From Ruania alkalisoli (GTDB taxonomy: Bacteria > Actinomycetota > Actinomycetes > Actinomycetales > Beutenbergiaceae), in the NCBI RefSeq assembly GCF_014960965.1, contig NZ_CP063169.1, positions 2,265,581 through 2,329,580 on the forward strand: a stretch of 64,000 bases of DNA, in the 5' to 3' direction. The position numbers and the translations under genes are program-made. Every line of letters starts with the position of its first letter. The stretch's first letter is position 1. Under the pieces are notes generated by a model that was not told the origin of the DNA, did not search any database, and was given only the letters and a program-made list of their open reading frames with translations. Of this stretch, positions 53,621-60,371 are shown piece after piece.

Positions 53621-54133
53621 ATGGACACGATCGAGAACAAGCTGACAGGCACCCCGTGCCTGGCACGCGACCCGCACGACGATGGTGGAGGGGTCGAGCT
53701 GCACTACCTGTGCACCCTCGACAAGGGTCACGACGGTGACCACGAAGCGATGGACACCCACGACGGCACGCTCGGGCACGCGTGGTCAGAGCCGGTGAGC
53801 GAGCGCCGCGCCGTCGCGGGCATCCTTCGGGAGGTGTTGACCGAGGCAGGTCTGAGTCAGGCGGATTACGCGCGCCAGGCGGGGATCTCGGCACGGACGG
53901 CCTCACGACGGCTCAGTGGGCTGTCGCGGGTGTTCGTCACAGATCTGCTCGCGGTGGCTCAGCTCGTCGGCCTGGGGCGGATGAGCGAACTGGTAGAGCG
54001 GATCGAGTGCGGGCTGGCGGTGGCTTTGTCGGTAGGGCCTGGCCGCCCTTCCCCTGCCATCTGCGCAGAGTGCGCGATCGCCCACAACGCGCTTCGGTCG
54101 GAGCAGATGGCATCCGTCGGAGGTGCGCGATGA
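53621..54133 (+). CDS. Element HTH protein with N-terminal Cys/His motif
   Basis: 170 residues. The N-terminal part has C13 and a C31-x6-H-x2-H-like motif (LCTLDKGHDGDHEA), a small metal-binding pattern I associate with actinophage and mobile-element proteins. Residues ~76-108 (LTEAGLSQADYARQAGISARTASRRLSG, split here by position) read as a Cro/C1-type helix-turn-helix. First gene inside attL, reading away from it, next to nested inverted repeats: a candidate repressor or excision regulator (inference). Its stop overlaps the next ATG (ATGA). Confidence 0.72.
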   Translation: MDTIENKLTGTPCLARDPHDDGGGVELHYLCTLDKGHDGDHEAMDTHDGTLGHAWSEPVSERRAVAGILREVLTEAGLSQADYARQAGISARTASRRLSGLSRVFVTDLLAVAQLVGLGRMSELVERIECGLAVALSVGPGRPSPAICAECAIAHNALRSEQMASVGGAR

Positions 54134-54621
54134 GCCAGATCGTGACCGACACCGAGCTGCGCCATCAGGTGGTCCAGGCGCTGGAGGGTCGCGGCGCTGA
54201 GTTCGACGTTGACGCCATCGTGGCGGCCCTGATCGAGAACTTCGGGCGCGTGGACGTGGACAGCACCCCGCCGGTGGCGTTCTGGGCCATCGCGCGGTCA
54301 CAGCGGAAGCTGCCGGCGGTCCGGTGCTTCGAGTTCTGCGTCTACGGCGACGGCCACGCACGCGAGCACCTAGAAGAGGACCAGTGGTGCACCACGCCAC
54401 TACGGAAGATCCACGCCTCCTGCTACCCGCCGCCGCAGCAGCGCGGCGACGATCGCGAGGTCTTCGAGATCTCCGGGCAGGCGTGGCACCACGGGCGCGC
54501 CCCGGTGATCGAGATGGCGATGAGCGGCCGTCCCGGCTACCGCATGACGGCCGATGAGGCTCGGCGCATGGCTCACGCGCTGCTCAGCACCGCTGACGAA
54601 CTGGAGGGTCGCGGAGCCTGA
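54130..54621 (+). CDS. Element protein of unknown function
   Basis: 163 residues, soluble. Contains a Cys/His-rich middle (FEFCVYGDGHAREHLEEDQW) and ends in helices typical of small element proteins (ADEARRMAHALLSTADELEG). I cannot assign a family. It is coupled by ATGA overlap to the HTH gene upstream, so the two act together or are co-regulated, and it ends at a strong hairpin. Confidence 0.7.
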   Translation: MSQIVTDTELRHQVVQALEGRGAEFDVDAIVAALIENFGRVDVDSTPPVAFWAIARSQRKLPAVRCFEFCVYGDGHAREHLEEDQWCTTPLRKIHASCYPPPQQRGDDREVFEISGQAWHHGRAPVIEMAMSGRPGYRMTADEARRMAHALLSTADELEGRGA

Positions 54622-54625
54622 CTCT

Positions 54626-54654
54626 GGATCACCGGGATGAGATCTCGGTGATCC
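54626..54654. terminator. Bidirectional terminator in the element
   Basis: GGATCACCG (54626-54634) and CGGTGATCC (54646-54654), a perfect 9-bp stem with an 11-nt loop, between the convergent stops at 54621 and 54690. Confidence 0.7.
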
Positions 54655-54689
54655 GGGGTGAGGTTCCGACCTCCTGCTGATAGGTCCGT

Positions 54690-55301
54690 CTATCGTTGCA
54701 GGTGGGCCAGTATCTCCGGTGAGGTCACCAGCACCACCGGGGCACTGCCATCCCTACCAGCGGCGCTGCCCCGCGTTGAGATGGCGACCAGCTCGTCGCC
54801 GGCGTCGAGTAGGCGTGCGAGACGTTTCGCGTTCTGTTTGTTCACGTATCCCGCGGGGCGCCGGGCCTTCTCCGCGTAGACTGCGACGGCGCTCGGGTCG
54901 TGCTCGTTGTCGGGTTCACGTACCAGGCGCACCGGGCTGCCGGGAGTGAAGCGGCCAGTACGTACCGCGGCCTCGTGGTGGGAGACGCCGCGCACGCGGA
55001 ACACGGTGATCCCGATGCGGCGCAGGTTCGGTGACGACGGATTGACCCATCGTCGGCCAGGAGCTTCCAGCACGAGCCGGTCACGAGCACGGACGAGCCG
55101 CAGGTTCGGTAGCCCGTTCGCGTCGAGCCGGAGCAGCGTCTCCTCCTCCTCGCGCGGGACGTACTCGGAGGAGTGCACTGTCGCGCGTCGCGCCGGCGGT
55201 GGAGCGGAGCGTCGGGTCGGTGCCCTCCGCTCCACTCGTGCGGTGATCACAGGATTCTGCCGCTCATCGCGCCGGAACAGCCGCTGCCAGAATCCCGCCA
55301 T
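54690..55301 (-). CDS. HIRAN-domain protein
   Basis: 203 residues. The C-terminal half has the HIRAN signature: FRVRGVSHHEAAV, then VRLVREPDNEHDPSAVAVYA and AGYVNKQNAKRLARLLDAG. HIRAN domains bind DNA ends or single-stranded 3' termini, usually attached to SNF2 helicases or nucleases, but here the domain stands almost alone after a basic ~80-residue N-terminal region. A role in recognising damaged or replicating DNA of the element is inference. Start: TAGGGT (55314-55309) is 7 nt before the ATG, so a leaderless, own-promoter gene. Confidence 0.8.
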   Translation of the reverse strand: MAGFWQRLFRRDERQNPVITARVERRAPTRRSAPPPARRATVHSSEYVPREEEETLLRLDANGLPNLRLVRARDRLVLEAPGRRWVNPSSPNLRRIGITVFRVRGVSHHEAAVRTGRFTPGSPVRLVREPDNEHDPSAVAVYAEKARRPAGYVNKQNAKRLARLLDAGDELVAISTRGSAAGRDGSAPVVLVTSPEILAHLQR

Positions 55302-55384
55302 GGTGTGAACCCTAGCGGTTGCCAGTAAGGGGGTAGATGGTGTCGCGATGCTCGTTGTCAGACCTCGCTGCCAGAATCGTGCTC

Positions 55385-55840
55385 ATGACACAGAACGAGG
55401 ATGTAAAGGGCCGACTTTGGTTTGAGCGCGACTATCCCGTACTGCGAGCAACCGCGGAACTGATCGAGGAGTCTGGCCGCGGCGTGACCAGCGACCGGAT
55501 CGCCGAACGCGCGACGATGCAACAAGCGGATGTTGTCAGGGCACTGCGGGACCTTTCCACGCGCTTCCTCGACGTCCAGGACGTCACCACGTACGACGGT
55601 GAGGACTACTACGCGCTGGCGCTAACAGCCGATGGCCTCGTTGCCGCTGACCTGTGGCCGTCCTCGGACACCGTCGCAGAGCGGCTGATTGATGCGCTTG
55701 AGCGTGCCCTCGATGAGGCGCCCAGCGATTCGCCGAAGGCAACGCGGATCCGAGCAGCGTTGGACTCTATGAAGGATCTCGGCGTCGGCGGCGCCGGGAA
55801 CGTGCTGGGGCAGGCGATCTCGTCGGCCCTGGGGCTATAG
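55385..55840 (+). CDS. Element protein, winged-helix-like, unknown function
   Basis: 151 residues. The first ~75 residues (FERDYPVLRATAELIEES, then SDRIAERATMQQADVVRALRDL) resemble a winged helix-turn-helix that senses or binds nucleic acid; the rest is helical with a Gly-rich end. No family recognised. Start: CAGAAT (55372-55377) ends 7 nt before the ATG, the leaderless layout with one mismatch. Divergent from the HIRAN gene over 83 bp; upstream of the non-coding origin-like block. Confidence 0.68.
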   Translation: MTQNEDVKGRLWFERDYPVLRATAELIEESGRGVTSDRIAERATMQQADVVRALRDLSTRFLDVQDVTTYDGEDYYALALTADGLVAADLWPSSDTVAERLIDALERALDEAPSDSPKATRIRAALDSMKDLGVGGAGNVLGQAISSALGL

Positions 55841-56037
55841 CGGTCCCACGGGTTCTCGATACCCCCAGGGGAGGTCCCCCCTCTCCCGCTCGCCCCCGCA
55901 CCTCCTTGGCATAGCGGAATCTCTCTCTAGCATTTTTCCACACACCCCCCCCGGGGGGGCTCGGGGGGATCTCGCTATGCCAGGAAGGTGCGGGACGGCC
56001 GGGGGTCGGGGTGGCCCTCCCCCACCCTGATACACCG
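55841..56037. other. Non-coding block with origin-like inverted repeat
   Basis: Between convergent genes. Arms 55895-55916 and 55973-55994 match at 20 of 22 positions as an inverted repeat. The 56-nt loop holds an A+T-rich TTTTCCACA (55934-55942, one base from the E. coli DnaA box TTATCCACA) and a run of eight C then seven G (55945-55959) followed by more G-rich sequence. The combination is unlike the rest of the window and would suit a replication origin of the excised element, or a structured RNA or termination region. Confidence 0.5.
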
Positions 56038-56077
56038 ACGACCCCGGCCACCTTTGACTGTGGGTGACCGGGGTCGT
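56038..56077. terminator. Terminator at the end of the element's replication operon
   Basis: ACGACCCCGG (56038-56047) and CCGGGGTCGT (56068-56077) pair perfectly; loop of 20 nt with CCAC/GTGG-like extra pairing. It is 16 bp from the stop of the leftward operon. Confidence 0.7.
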
Positions 56078-56093
56078 GGTCCGGGGGTGCTGG

Positions 56094-56861
56094 CTACCGA
56101 GGCGCGAGCGAGTGCTGTCGCGACCAGGCGCGCTCGGCTGATTCGTTCTCGGCATCCCGTTCACGCTGGCGCTGCACGCCCTCGACTCGCCGATAGAAGC
56201 CGTCGCGGTCGGTCAGCACCACGGGTGCGAGGGTCGCGGCCCGCCACACTTCGGGCTTCCCGCCATGGGAGTAGGCAAGCTCCGTGACCTCTTCGGCGTC
56301 GAGGTCGGCGAAGGCCAGCGGTCCGAGTTCGCGGTTGAGCTGCTGGGGCCCGAAGAGCAGTCCCCACATCTTGCGGATCGTGCGGAGGGTGCCGACGGCA
56401 TCGATCGCTTCTCGCCAGGCTGGCACGTGCGCGGTCGCCAGTGCGGTCGGCGGCGTCTTGCTGGCCAGGTCGATGGCGGGGTGCGCCTGAGAGAACGGCA
56501 GGATGCGTTCACCGGCCTCTGCTGCGGCAGTGCTCCATACCTTAAGTAGTGCTGGGGTGTGGCGACGCAGGACCTCTCCACGTTCCCGGTCGGCCTCAGT
56601 GTGGATCAGGTCAGCAATGCCGAGCCGCTCCAGTGCCCAGCGGGTGACGTGGGCTTGCACGTCCGGGTCGGTGGCGGGGTCGCGCCCGTCGGCCACCGCG
56701 GCCTTCCATGTGCGGGCGAGGGCTTCCCGGTCGACCTCGGCGGCGCTCACGTTGGCGCCGTTGTCGATGCGCTGCAGATCGGTCTCGAGCGCCTTGGGGA
56801 CGTTCAGGCCGGCCTTCTTGGACAGGGTGCGGATCAACGAAATGGTGGTAGCGGTACTCAT
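56094..56861 (-). CDS. Element protein of unknown function, last gene of the replication operon
   Basis: 255 residues, helical and charged, no membrane segment. Starts STATTISLIRTLSKKAGLNV; no recognisable Walker, HTH or zinc motif. The C-terminal ~35 residues are a basic/acidic helix (EGVQRQRERDAENESAERAW). Its ATG overlaps the stop of the 65-residue protein (TGATG), so it belongs to the same coupled series that starts near 60278. Could be a capsid-, primase- or replication-accessory protein; nothing decides. Confidence 0.68.
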   Translation of the reverse strand: MSTATTISLIRTLSKKAGLNVPKALETDLQRIDNGANVSAAEVDREALARTWKAAVADGRDPATDPDVQAHVTRWALERLGIADLIHTEADRERGEVLRRHTPALLKVWSTAAAEAGERILPFSQAHPAIDLASKTPPTALATAHVPAWREAIDAVGTLRTIRKMWGLLFGPQQLNRELGPLAFADLDAEEVTELAYSHGGKPEVWRAATLAPVVLTDRDGFYRRVEGVQRQRERDAENESAERAWSRQHSLAPR

Positions 56862-57058
56862 CAGTTGTCATCCTCCTGGTTGTTATTGGGGAACAGTCGG
56901 CGCACGAGGTCGCGGCCGGGGTCTCCAGTGAGTTGGGGTGTGGTTGGGCGGTTGAACAGGCGACGGGTGAAGCTGCGCATCTGGTTCGCGGCGTCGGGGT
57001 CGCGTCCCATGTCGCGCAACATCTCGGGGCGTTCGTGGTCGTGCTCACTGCTGGTCAT
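56861..57058 (-). CDS. Small element protein (65 aa)
   Basis: Acidic start (TSSEHDHERPEML), then RSFTRRLFNRPTTPQL and an Asn-rich end. Coupled to both neighbours by TGATG overlaps; AAGGA lies 9 nt upstream. Unknown function; its real status rests on the continuous overlap chain and conserved codon use. Confidence 0.6.
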   Translation of the reverse strand: MTSSEHDHERPEMLRDMGRDPDAANQMRSFTRRLFNRPTTPQLTGDPGRDLVRRLFPNNNQEDDN

Positions 57059-57273
57059 CAGCTCGTTTCCTTTCCGGTGGTGAAGACGTAGCCGCGGGCG
57101 CGGTCGTCGGGGTTGAGGTGCATCCCGCACGCGGGTGCGAAACGTTGGGCGCCGGGTGCGAGTACGACGTGCTTGTGCTCGCGGGAGCAGTAGGGGCATC
57201 GCACGTGAGTGAACCTGCGGCTCACACGCAGCACCTCGGCCTCGGGCGCGTCGGTGGCGAGTGTGTGGTTCAT
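57058..57273 (-). CDS. Small Cys-containing element protein (71 aa)
   Basis: C26-x2-C29 and C49 with nearby His residues (HVRCPYCSREHKHVV, FAPACGMH) suggest a zinc ribbon. ATG overlaps the stop of the 59-residue protein (ATGA) and its TGA overlaps the next ATG. Function unknown. Confidence 0.65.
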   Translation of the reverse strand: MNHTLATDAPEAEVLRVSRRFTHVRCPYCSREHKHVVLAPGAQRFAPACGMHLNPDDRARGYVFTTGKETS

Positions 57274-57449
57274 CGGATCGCCCCGGCTCGGATCGCCAGG
57301 CGCACTGCACCGCACTCGGTGCACCGCAGCAGTTGGTGGGAGCGGGTACCGCGACCCTCGGCCTCCCACGTGCCCGTCGGGCAGCCGTGCCGGTGCTCGA
57401 TACCGTGCTCGTCCACCACGGGCGGACGGGACTTCTTCGCGTTGCTCAT
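57270..57449 (-). CDS. Small Cys-containing element protein (59 aa)
   Basis: C23 and C43-x2-C46 (LRCTECGAVR), basic ends, probably zinc-binding. A very clear AAGGAG lies 5 nt before the ATG at 57449, and both ends overlap neighbouring genes by four bases, so this short frame is likely translated even though it is under 60 codons. The order of two small zinc-type proteins in a row is typical of phage-like operons. Confidence 0.65.
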   Translation of the reverse strand: MSNAKKSRPPVVDEHGIEHRHGCPTGTWEAEGRGTRSHQLLRCTECGAVRLAIRAGAIR

Positions 57450-57787
57450 CCCAGCTCCTTCCGAGCGTTCGCGGCAGCCTCGGCCAGCCCGGCCCGCAGG
57501 TCGTGAGCCAGGTGCCCGGTCTCGTGCAGCCTGTCGGTGACGTCCAGCACCGGATCAAGGACCTGCTCGGTCATGTTCCGCAGCGCGGCCGCGGCGACGT
57601 ATCCGAACGCACCGGTCCCGGCCTCGGCGAGGTGCTGCTCGCTGACCCGCTCCAGCTCGGCACGGTCACCGCACGCGGCAGCCATGTCGTAGGCGAAGCG
57701 CACGGCCTGGGACTGGATCTGATCCATGTCCACGAACGCTGCCGGGGTGCCGTCCTCGTCGGTCACGAGGTAGTTGTCAGTGGTCAT
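57446..57787 (-). CDS. Element protein of unknown function (113 aa)
   Basis: Helical protein beginning TTDNYLVTDEDGTPAAFVDMDQIQ, with long amphipathic helices to the end. AAGGAG 9 nt before the ATG at 57787. Overlaps the WhiB-like gene upstream by 11 bases and the 59-residue gene downstream by four. No family recognised. Confidence 0.68.
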   Translation of the reverse strand: MTTDNYLVTDEDGTPAAFVDMDQIQSQAVRFAYDMAAACGDRAELERVSEQHLAEAGTGAFGYVAAAALRNMTEQVLDPVLDVTDRLHETGHLAHDLRAGLAEAAANARKELG

Positions 57788-58079
57788 CGGTGGTCTCCTT
57801 CGGTGGACGACCGCGCCGCGGGGCACGATCAGATTCGGTGAGCCCGGCCCACACACCGGCCGGCTCGGGATAGTTGGTGTTGTACTCGTGGCACGCGGTC
57901 CGGGCGAAGCACGCCAGACACAATCGGGCGACGTACTCCTGATCCCCGGGATCGTCCGAGGTCCACTCCGCGACGGGTGTCTTCACACAAGGTGCTGGGC
58001 GGCCGGAGTCGGCCAGATCAGCGAGGATCGAGACCAGCCTGTTGTGTGCAGCCAGCTGCTCGGCGTCGGGGCGGATCAC
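57777..58079 (-). CDS. whiB: WhiB-like Fe-S regulator with AT-hook-like tail
   Basis: 100 residues. Four Cys at 31, 54, 57 and 63 give the C-x22-C-x2-C-x5-C pattern that holds the 4Fe-4S cluster of Wbl proteins, followed by the turn GVWAG at 75-79 (G[V/I]WGG in the family) and a basic tail RRGRPPK (88-94) whose RGRP core is an AT-hook as in WhiB7. Wbl proteins bind region 4 of the principal sigma factor and redirect it. GTG start overlaps the ATPase stop (GTGA). That the element sits in the gene encoding exactly that sigma factor is notable. Wbl proteins are known on actinophages. Confidence 0.8.
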   Translation of the reverse strand: MIRPDAEQLAAHNRLVSILADLADSGRPAPCVKTPVAEWTSDDPGDQEYVARLCLACFARTACHEYNTNYPEPAGVWAGLTESDRAPRRGRPPKETTDDH

Positions 58080-59431
58080 TGGTGACCACCGCCTCCGAGG
58101 GCGCAGTCCACACACTTGGACAACGTGGCCTTGATCGGATTGCCGCACCCCGGGCACTGCCCAGTCTCGGCAGTCTTCGCAGTCTTGGCAGTCTCAGTGA
58201 TCACCGGATCTGGTGCCGAGACTGGCAGCGGAGACTGCGCCGGGGCAGTGTCGGTTGCAGTCTCCGTCGGGATTCCCTTGTTCACGGAGACTGCGGAATC
58301 TGCCGAGACTGCCGAGACTGGCACCCGATACACCCACGGGGCACCCGGCCCAGCGGGCCGGGCCACTCCCCCGAGGTCGGTCACCACGCCGGCGATCCGC
58401 TCCGGGTTGTGCCCCGCAGCGCGGGCTGCGGATTTCGCTGCCGACGCTGCAGTCTCGATGAACCCTTCGTTGACGGTGCCGTGCTCGCTCAGGTACTCCA
58501 CCAGGAACGACTTCACCCGATCCGCTGCCGAAGGTGGACGGGCCTCCTCGGTGGCTTGCGCGGCCCACATCTTCACCAGCTGCTGAATCGTGCTCGCAGC
58601 ATCGACCGGACGAGCCAGGCGCGCGACCGTACCCGGATCGGTGGCCGTGGCCTCCCGAGCCTGGGAGACCTCCAGGTCGTACCGGATCGCGTTCACCAGC
58701 GCGGTGGTGTTCGCCTTGTCCGGCCCGACATACAGCGTCTGTCCACGCTCGTCGTCCTTGGTCGCAGCCACCAGCGTCAGGCGGGCCTTCTGCCGCAACG
58801 CGACCGTCCCGCCCATGCGGTCCCGCGTGCTCGTGGTCTGCAACCTGTTGGTATGCGTCAACAGCAACGCGGTGGCGCCGGTGCGCTTGCAGATCTCCGA
58901 CCACGGAGCCAGCGCCTGCCTGGCCTGCTGGGTGTCGGCCACTCGGATGCCCGAGGGCACCACATCCAGCCACGCATCGACCACGATCAACGCGGCCTCG
59001 TGCTCGAGAGCGGCCTCGTAGACCAGCTGGTGATCACCAGGCACCGTCGGCACCCCGGATCCATCAGCGGCCGTGCACAGCACCTTCACGTGCCGCAGGT
59101 CAGCACCGGCAGCTTCCAACCCGGCACGTACCTCGCCCCACAGATCCTCGGTGAGGATCAGCAGCACGTTGCGCGACTCACCAGGCGGTAGCCCGATCGC
59201 GGGCATCGCCCGGCCCGTCGTGAGATGAGCAGCCACAGCCACCCACCACAACGACTTCCCGATGCCCTCCTCGCCGACCAGCACCGCAGTCGCAGCCCTG
59301 GGAAGCGTGCCCACTGCCAGCCACTCCATCGGACGGTCGTCGAGCTCATGGGCATCCCACACCCGCAATCGCTCCCGGATCTCCTCATTGATCGTCTCGT
59401 CACCCTCGAACGGATCGACCAGCTCACTCAC
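58076..59431 (-). CDS. RecA-fold AAA ATPase, RepA/DnaB-like replicative helicase candidate
   Basis: 451 residues. Walker A GEEGIGKS near residue 55, Walker B ALIVVDAWLD near 150, and a sensor-type LLLTHTNR near 190 give the RecA-like hexameric helicase layout seen in RepA-type plasmid and phage proteins (AAA_25-like). Residues ~290-365 look like a winged helix; then a low-complexity Ser/Ala/Thr stretch, and a C-terminal zinc ribbon CPGCG...CVDC. It most likely unwinds the element's DNA. GTG start is inside the stop of the gene before it. Ten GAGACTG-type heptamers cluster in its 3' third. Confidence 0.8.
   Translation of the reverse strand: MSELVDPFEGDETINEEIRERLRVWDAHELDDRPMEWLAVGTLPRAATAVLVGEEGIGKSLWWVAVAAHLTTGRAMPAIGLPPGESRNVLLILTEDLWGEVRAGLEAAGADLRHVKVLCTAADGSGVPTVPGDHQLVYEAALEHEAALIVVDAWLDVVPSGIRVADTQQARQALAPWSEICKRTGATALLLTHTNRLQTTSTRDRMGGTVALRQKARLTLVAATKDDERGQTLYVGPDKANTTALVNAIRYDLEVSQAREATATDPGTVARLARPVDAASTIQQLVKMWAAQATEEARPPSAADRVKSFLVEYLSEHGTVNEGFIETAASAAKSAARAAGHNPERIAGVVTDLGGVARPAGPGAPWVYRVPVSAVSADSAVSVNKGIPTETATDTAPAQSPLPVSAPDPVITETAKTAKTAETGQCPGCGNPIKATLSKCVDCALGGGGHQ
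58162..58320. repeat. Cluster of ten GAGACTG-type heptamers inside the ATPase gene
   Basis: Four CAGTCT(C/T) units at exact 9-bp period (58162, 58171, 58180, 58189), then GAGACTG at 58218, 58231, 58287, 58305, 58314 and CAGTCTC at 58258. Eight of ten are identical, two differ at one base. They encode the low-complexity linker of the protein; they could also be iterons for an initiator. Confidence 0.55.
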
Positions 59432-59700
59432 GCGACCACCCCGTTTCGCCGCAGCCGGTCACGGACCCGCTCAGCGTGAGCGTGTTCACCACGACGCTCG
59501 GCCAGTACGTCCAGCGGCACCCCGTCAGCAGCCACAGCCACCACGGCAGCAGCACGACGGTCCAACTCGGCCTGCTCATCCTCAGCGTGGCCGCGACCGA
59601 TCTCGATACCGCGCAGCACGCCGGCGGAGTAGTACGCCAACGCGATCGTCTGGGCCCTCGGCGTCATCGAGGCCAGCGTCGGGATCTCGACCTCAGTCAC
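59428..59700 (-). CDS. Small element protein (90 aa)
   Basis: Helical, with ALAYYSAGVLRGIEIGRGHAEDEQ in the middle, a pattern I have seen in uncharacterised actinobacterial element proteins placed before a RepA-like ATPase. GTG start overlaps the previous stop region and its TGA overlaps the ATPase start (GTGA). Function unknown. Confidence 0.65.
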   Translation of the reverse strand: MTEVEIPTLASMTPRAQTIALAYYSAGVLRGIEIGRGHAEDEQAELDRRAAAVVAVAADGVPLDVLAERRGEHAHAERVRDRLRRNGVVA

Positions 59701-59935
59701 GACGACCACCGCCGTCCACCGGCACCAACTGCACGAGGATCAGCTCGGCGTCGTCACCACGAGCATGAGCACGCTTCACAGCACGCTCGGCCGCCGGCAA
59801 GTTGAAGTACAAGTGACGACGCACCGTCTTGCCCCGCACCAGCACCGCGAACGAGGTGCGGAAGAACTCCGCGGCGTCAATCTCTGAGCGAGAGTCTGCG
59901 GGGGTCGGTAGAATCGGTGTTGATCGGCCAGCCAC
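59693..59935 (-). CDS. Small element protein, start uncertain
   Basis: The well-coded part is residues from SEIDAAEFFRTSFAVLVRGK to the end (AELILVQLVPVDGG). GTG 59935 gives 80 residues; the same frame is open to a GTG at 60010 but the extra N-terminus (Pro/Gly-rich) looks non-coding. A different frame from ATG 59982 (PAPPAAEPRAGEMIRWLADQ) looks protein-like just upstream, so a frameshift between them is possible. Overlaps the next gene by 8 bases. Confidence 0.5.
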   Translation of the reverse strand: MAGRSTPILPTPADSRSEIDAAEFFRTSFAVLVRGKTVRRHLYFNLPAAERAVKRAHARGDDAELILVQLVPVDGGGRRD

Positions 59936-59990
59936 CTGATCATCTCGCCCGCCCTCGGTTCCGCAGCCGGGGGCGCTGGCATGTCGGGGA

Positions 59991-60278
59991 TCAAGCAACC
60001 GAACCACCACCCGAGGTCAGCTCGGCTTCGGCCTCAGTGGCCTCGTCGGTCAGTTCACGTGCGCGGCGACGGGCACGTGCTGACTTGAGCGCAAGACGCT
60101 GGAAGTACGCCTTGCGCAGATGCTCGGCACGACGGGGATCTCCGTCAGCTTGAGCAAGAAACTTGTCGTAGAGCGCTCGACGCGCCGGTGCGGTGCGAGC
60201 GGCACGATCAGCGGTTGCGGCCCAACTCTGGTGGGCGGCGATGGAGGCTGCGAGACGACGCTCTGCGTCTGTGGCCAT
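59991..60278 (-). CDS. Conserved small actinobacterial element protein (95 aa)
   Basis: Highly basic: ASIAAHQSWAATADRAARTAPARRA, split by position, then EHLRKAYFQRLALKSARARRRARE. I recognise the SIAAH-x-SWA / DRxARTAPAR / AYFxRLAxKSAR pattern from many uncharacterised actinobacterial genomes, often beside integrases and RepA-like genes. Function unknown; the charge suggests DNA or RNA binding. GAAAGG lies 10 nt before the ATG. First gene of the replication operon proper. Confidence 0.75.
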   Translation of the reverse strand: MATDAERRLAASIAAHQSWAATADRAARTAPARRALYDKFLAQADGDPRRAEHLRKAYFQRLALKSARARRRARELTDEATEAEAELTSGGGSVA

Positions 60279-60365
60279 GGGGCGGACCTTTCGGTGCCCG
60301 GAGTCACCAGACTCCGGTTCGCCAGTCCATGGCGGGCCGCGTTACCGGCCGTGCGTTGTGCCTCG

Positions 60366-60371
60366 ACTATA
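60366..60371 (-). promoter_or_regulatory. Candidate -10 of the replication operon
   Basis: TATAGT on the minus strand, about 88 nt before the ATG at 60278 and overlapping the stop of the gene upstream. No good -35 is seen. Confidence 0.4.

Noticed and set aside
53508-53906. 132-codon minus-strand open frame ending in RVRDYLD
   Set aside because: It ends in the orphan rpoD tail of attL and runs antisense to the HTH gene; the rest has shadow-frame composition. Treated as an att remnant, not a gene.
53621-56861. Known anti-phage defence system in the element
   Set aside because: The HIRAN, HTH and unknown proteins do not match the gene sets of any defence system I can name; cargo function stays open.
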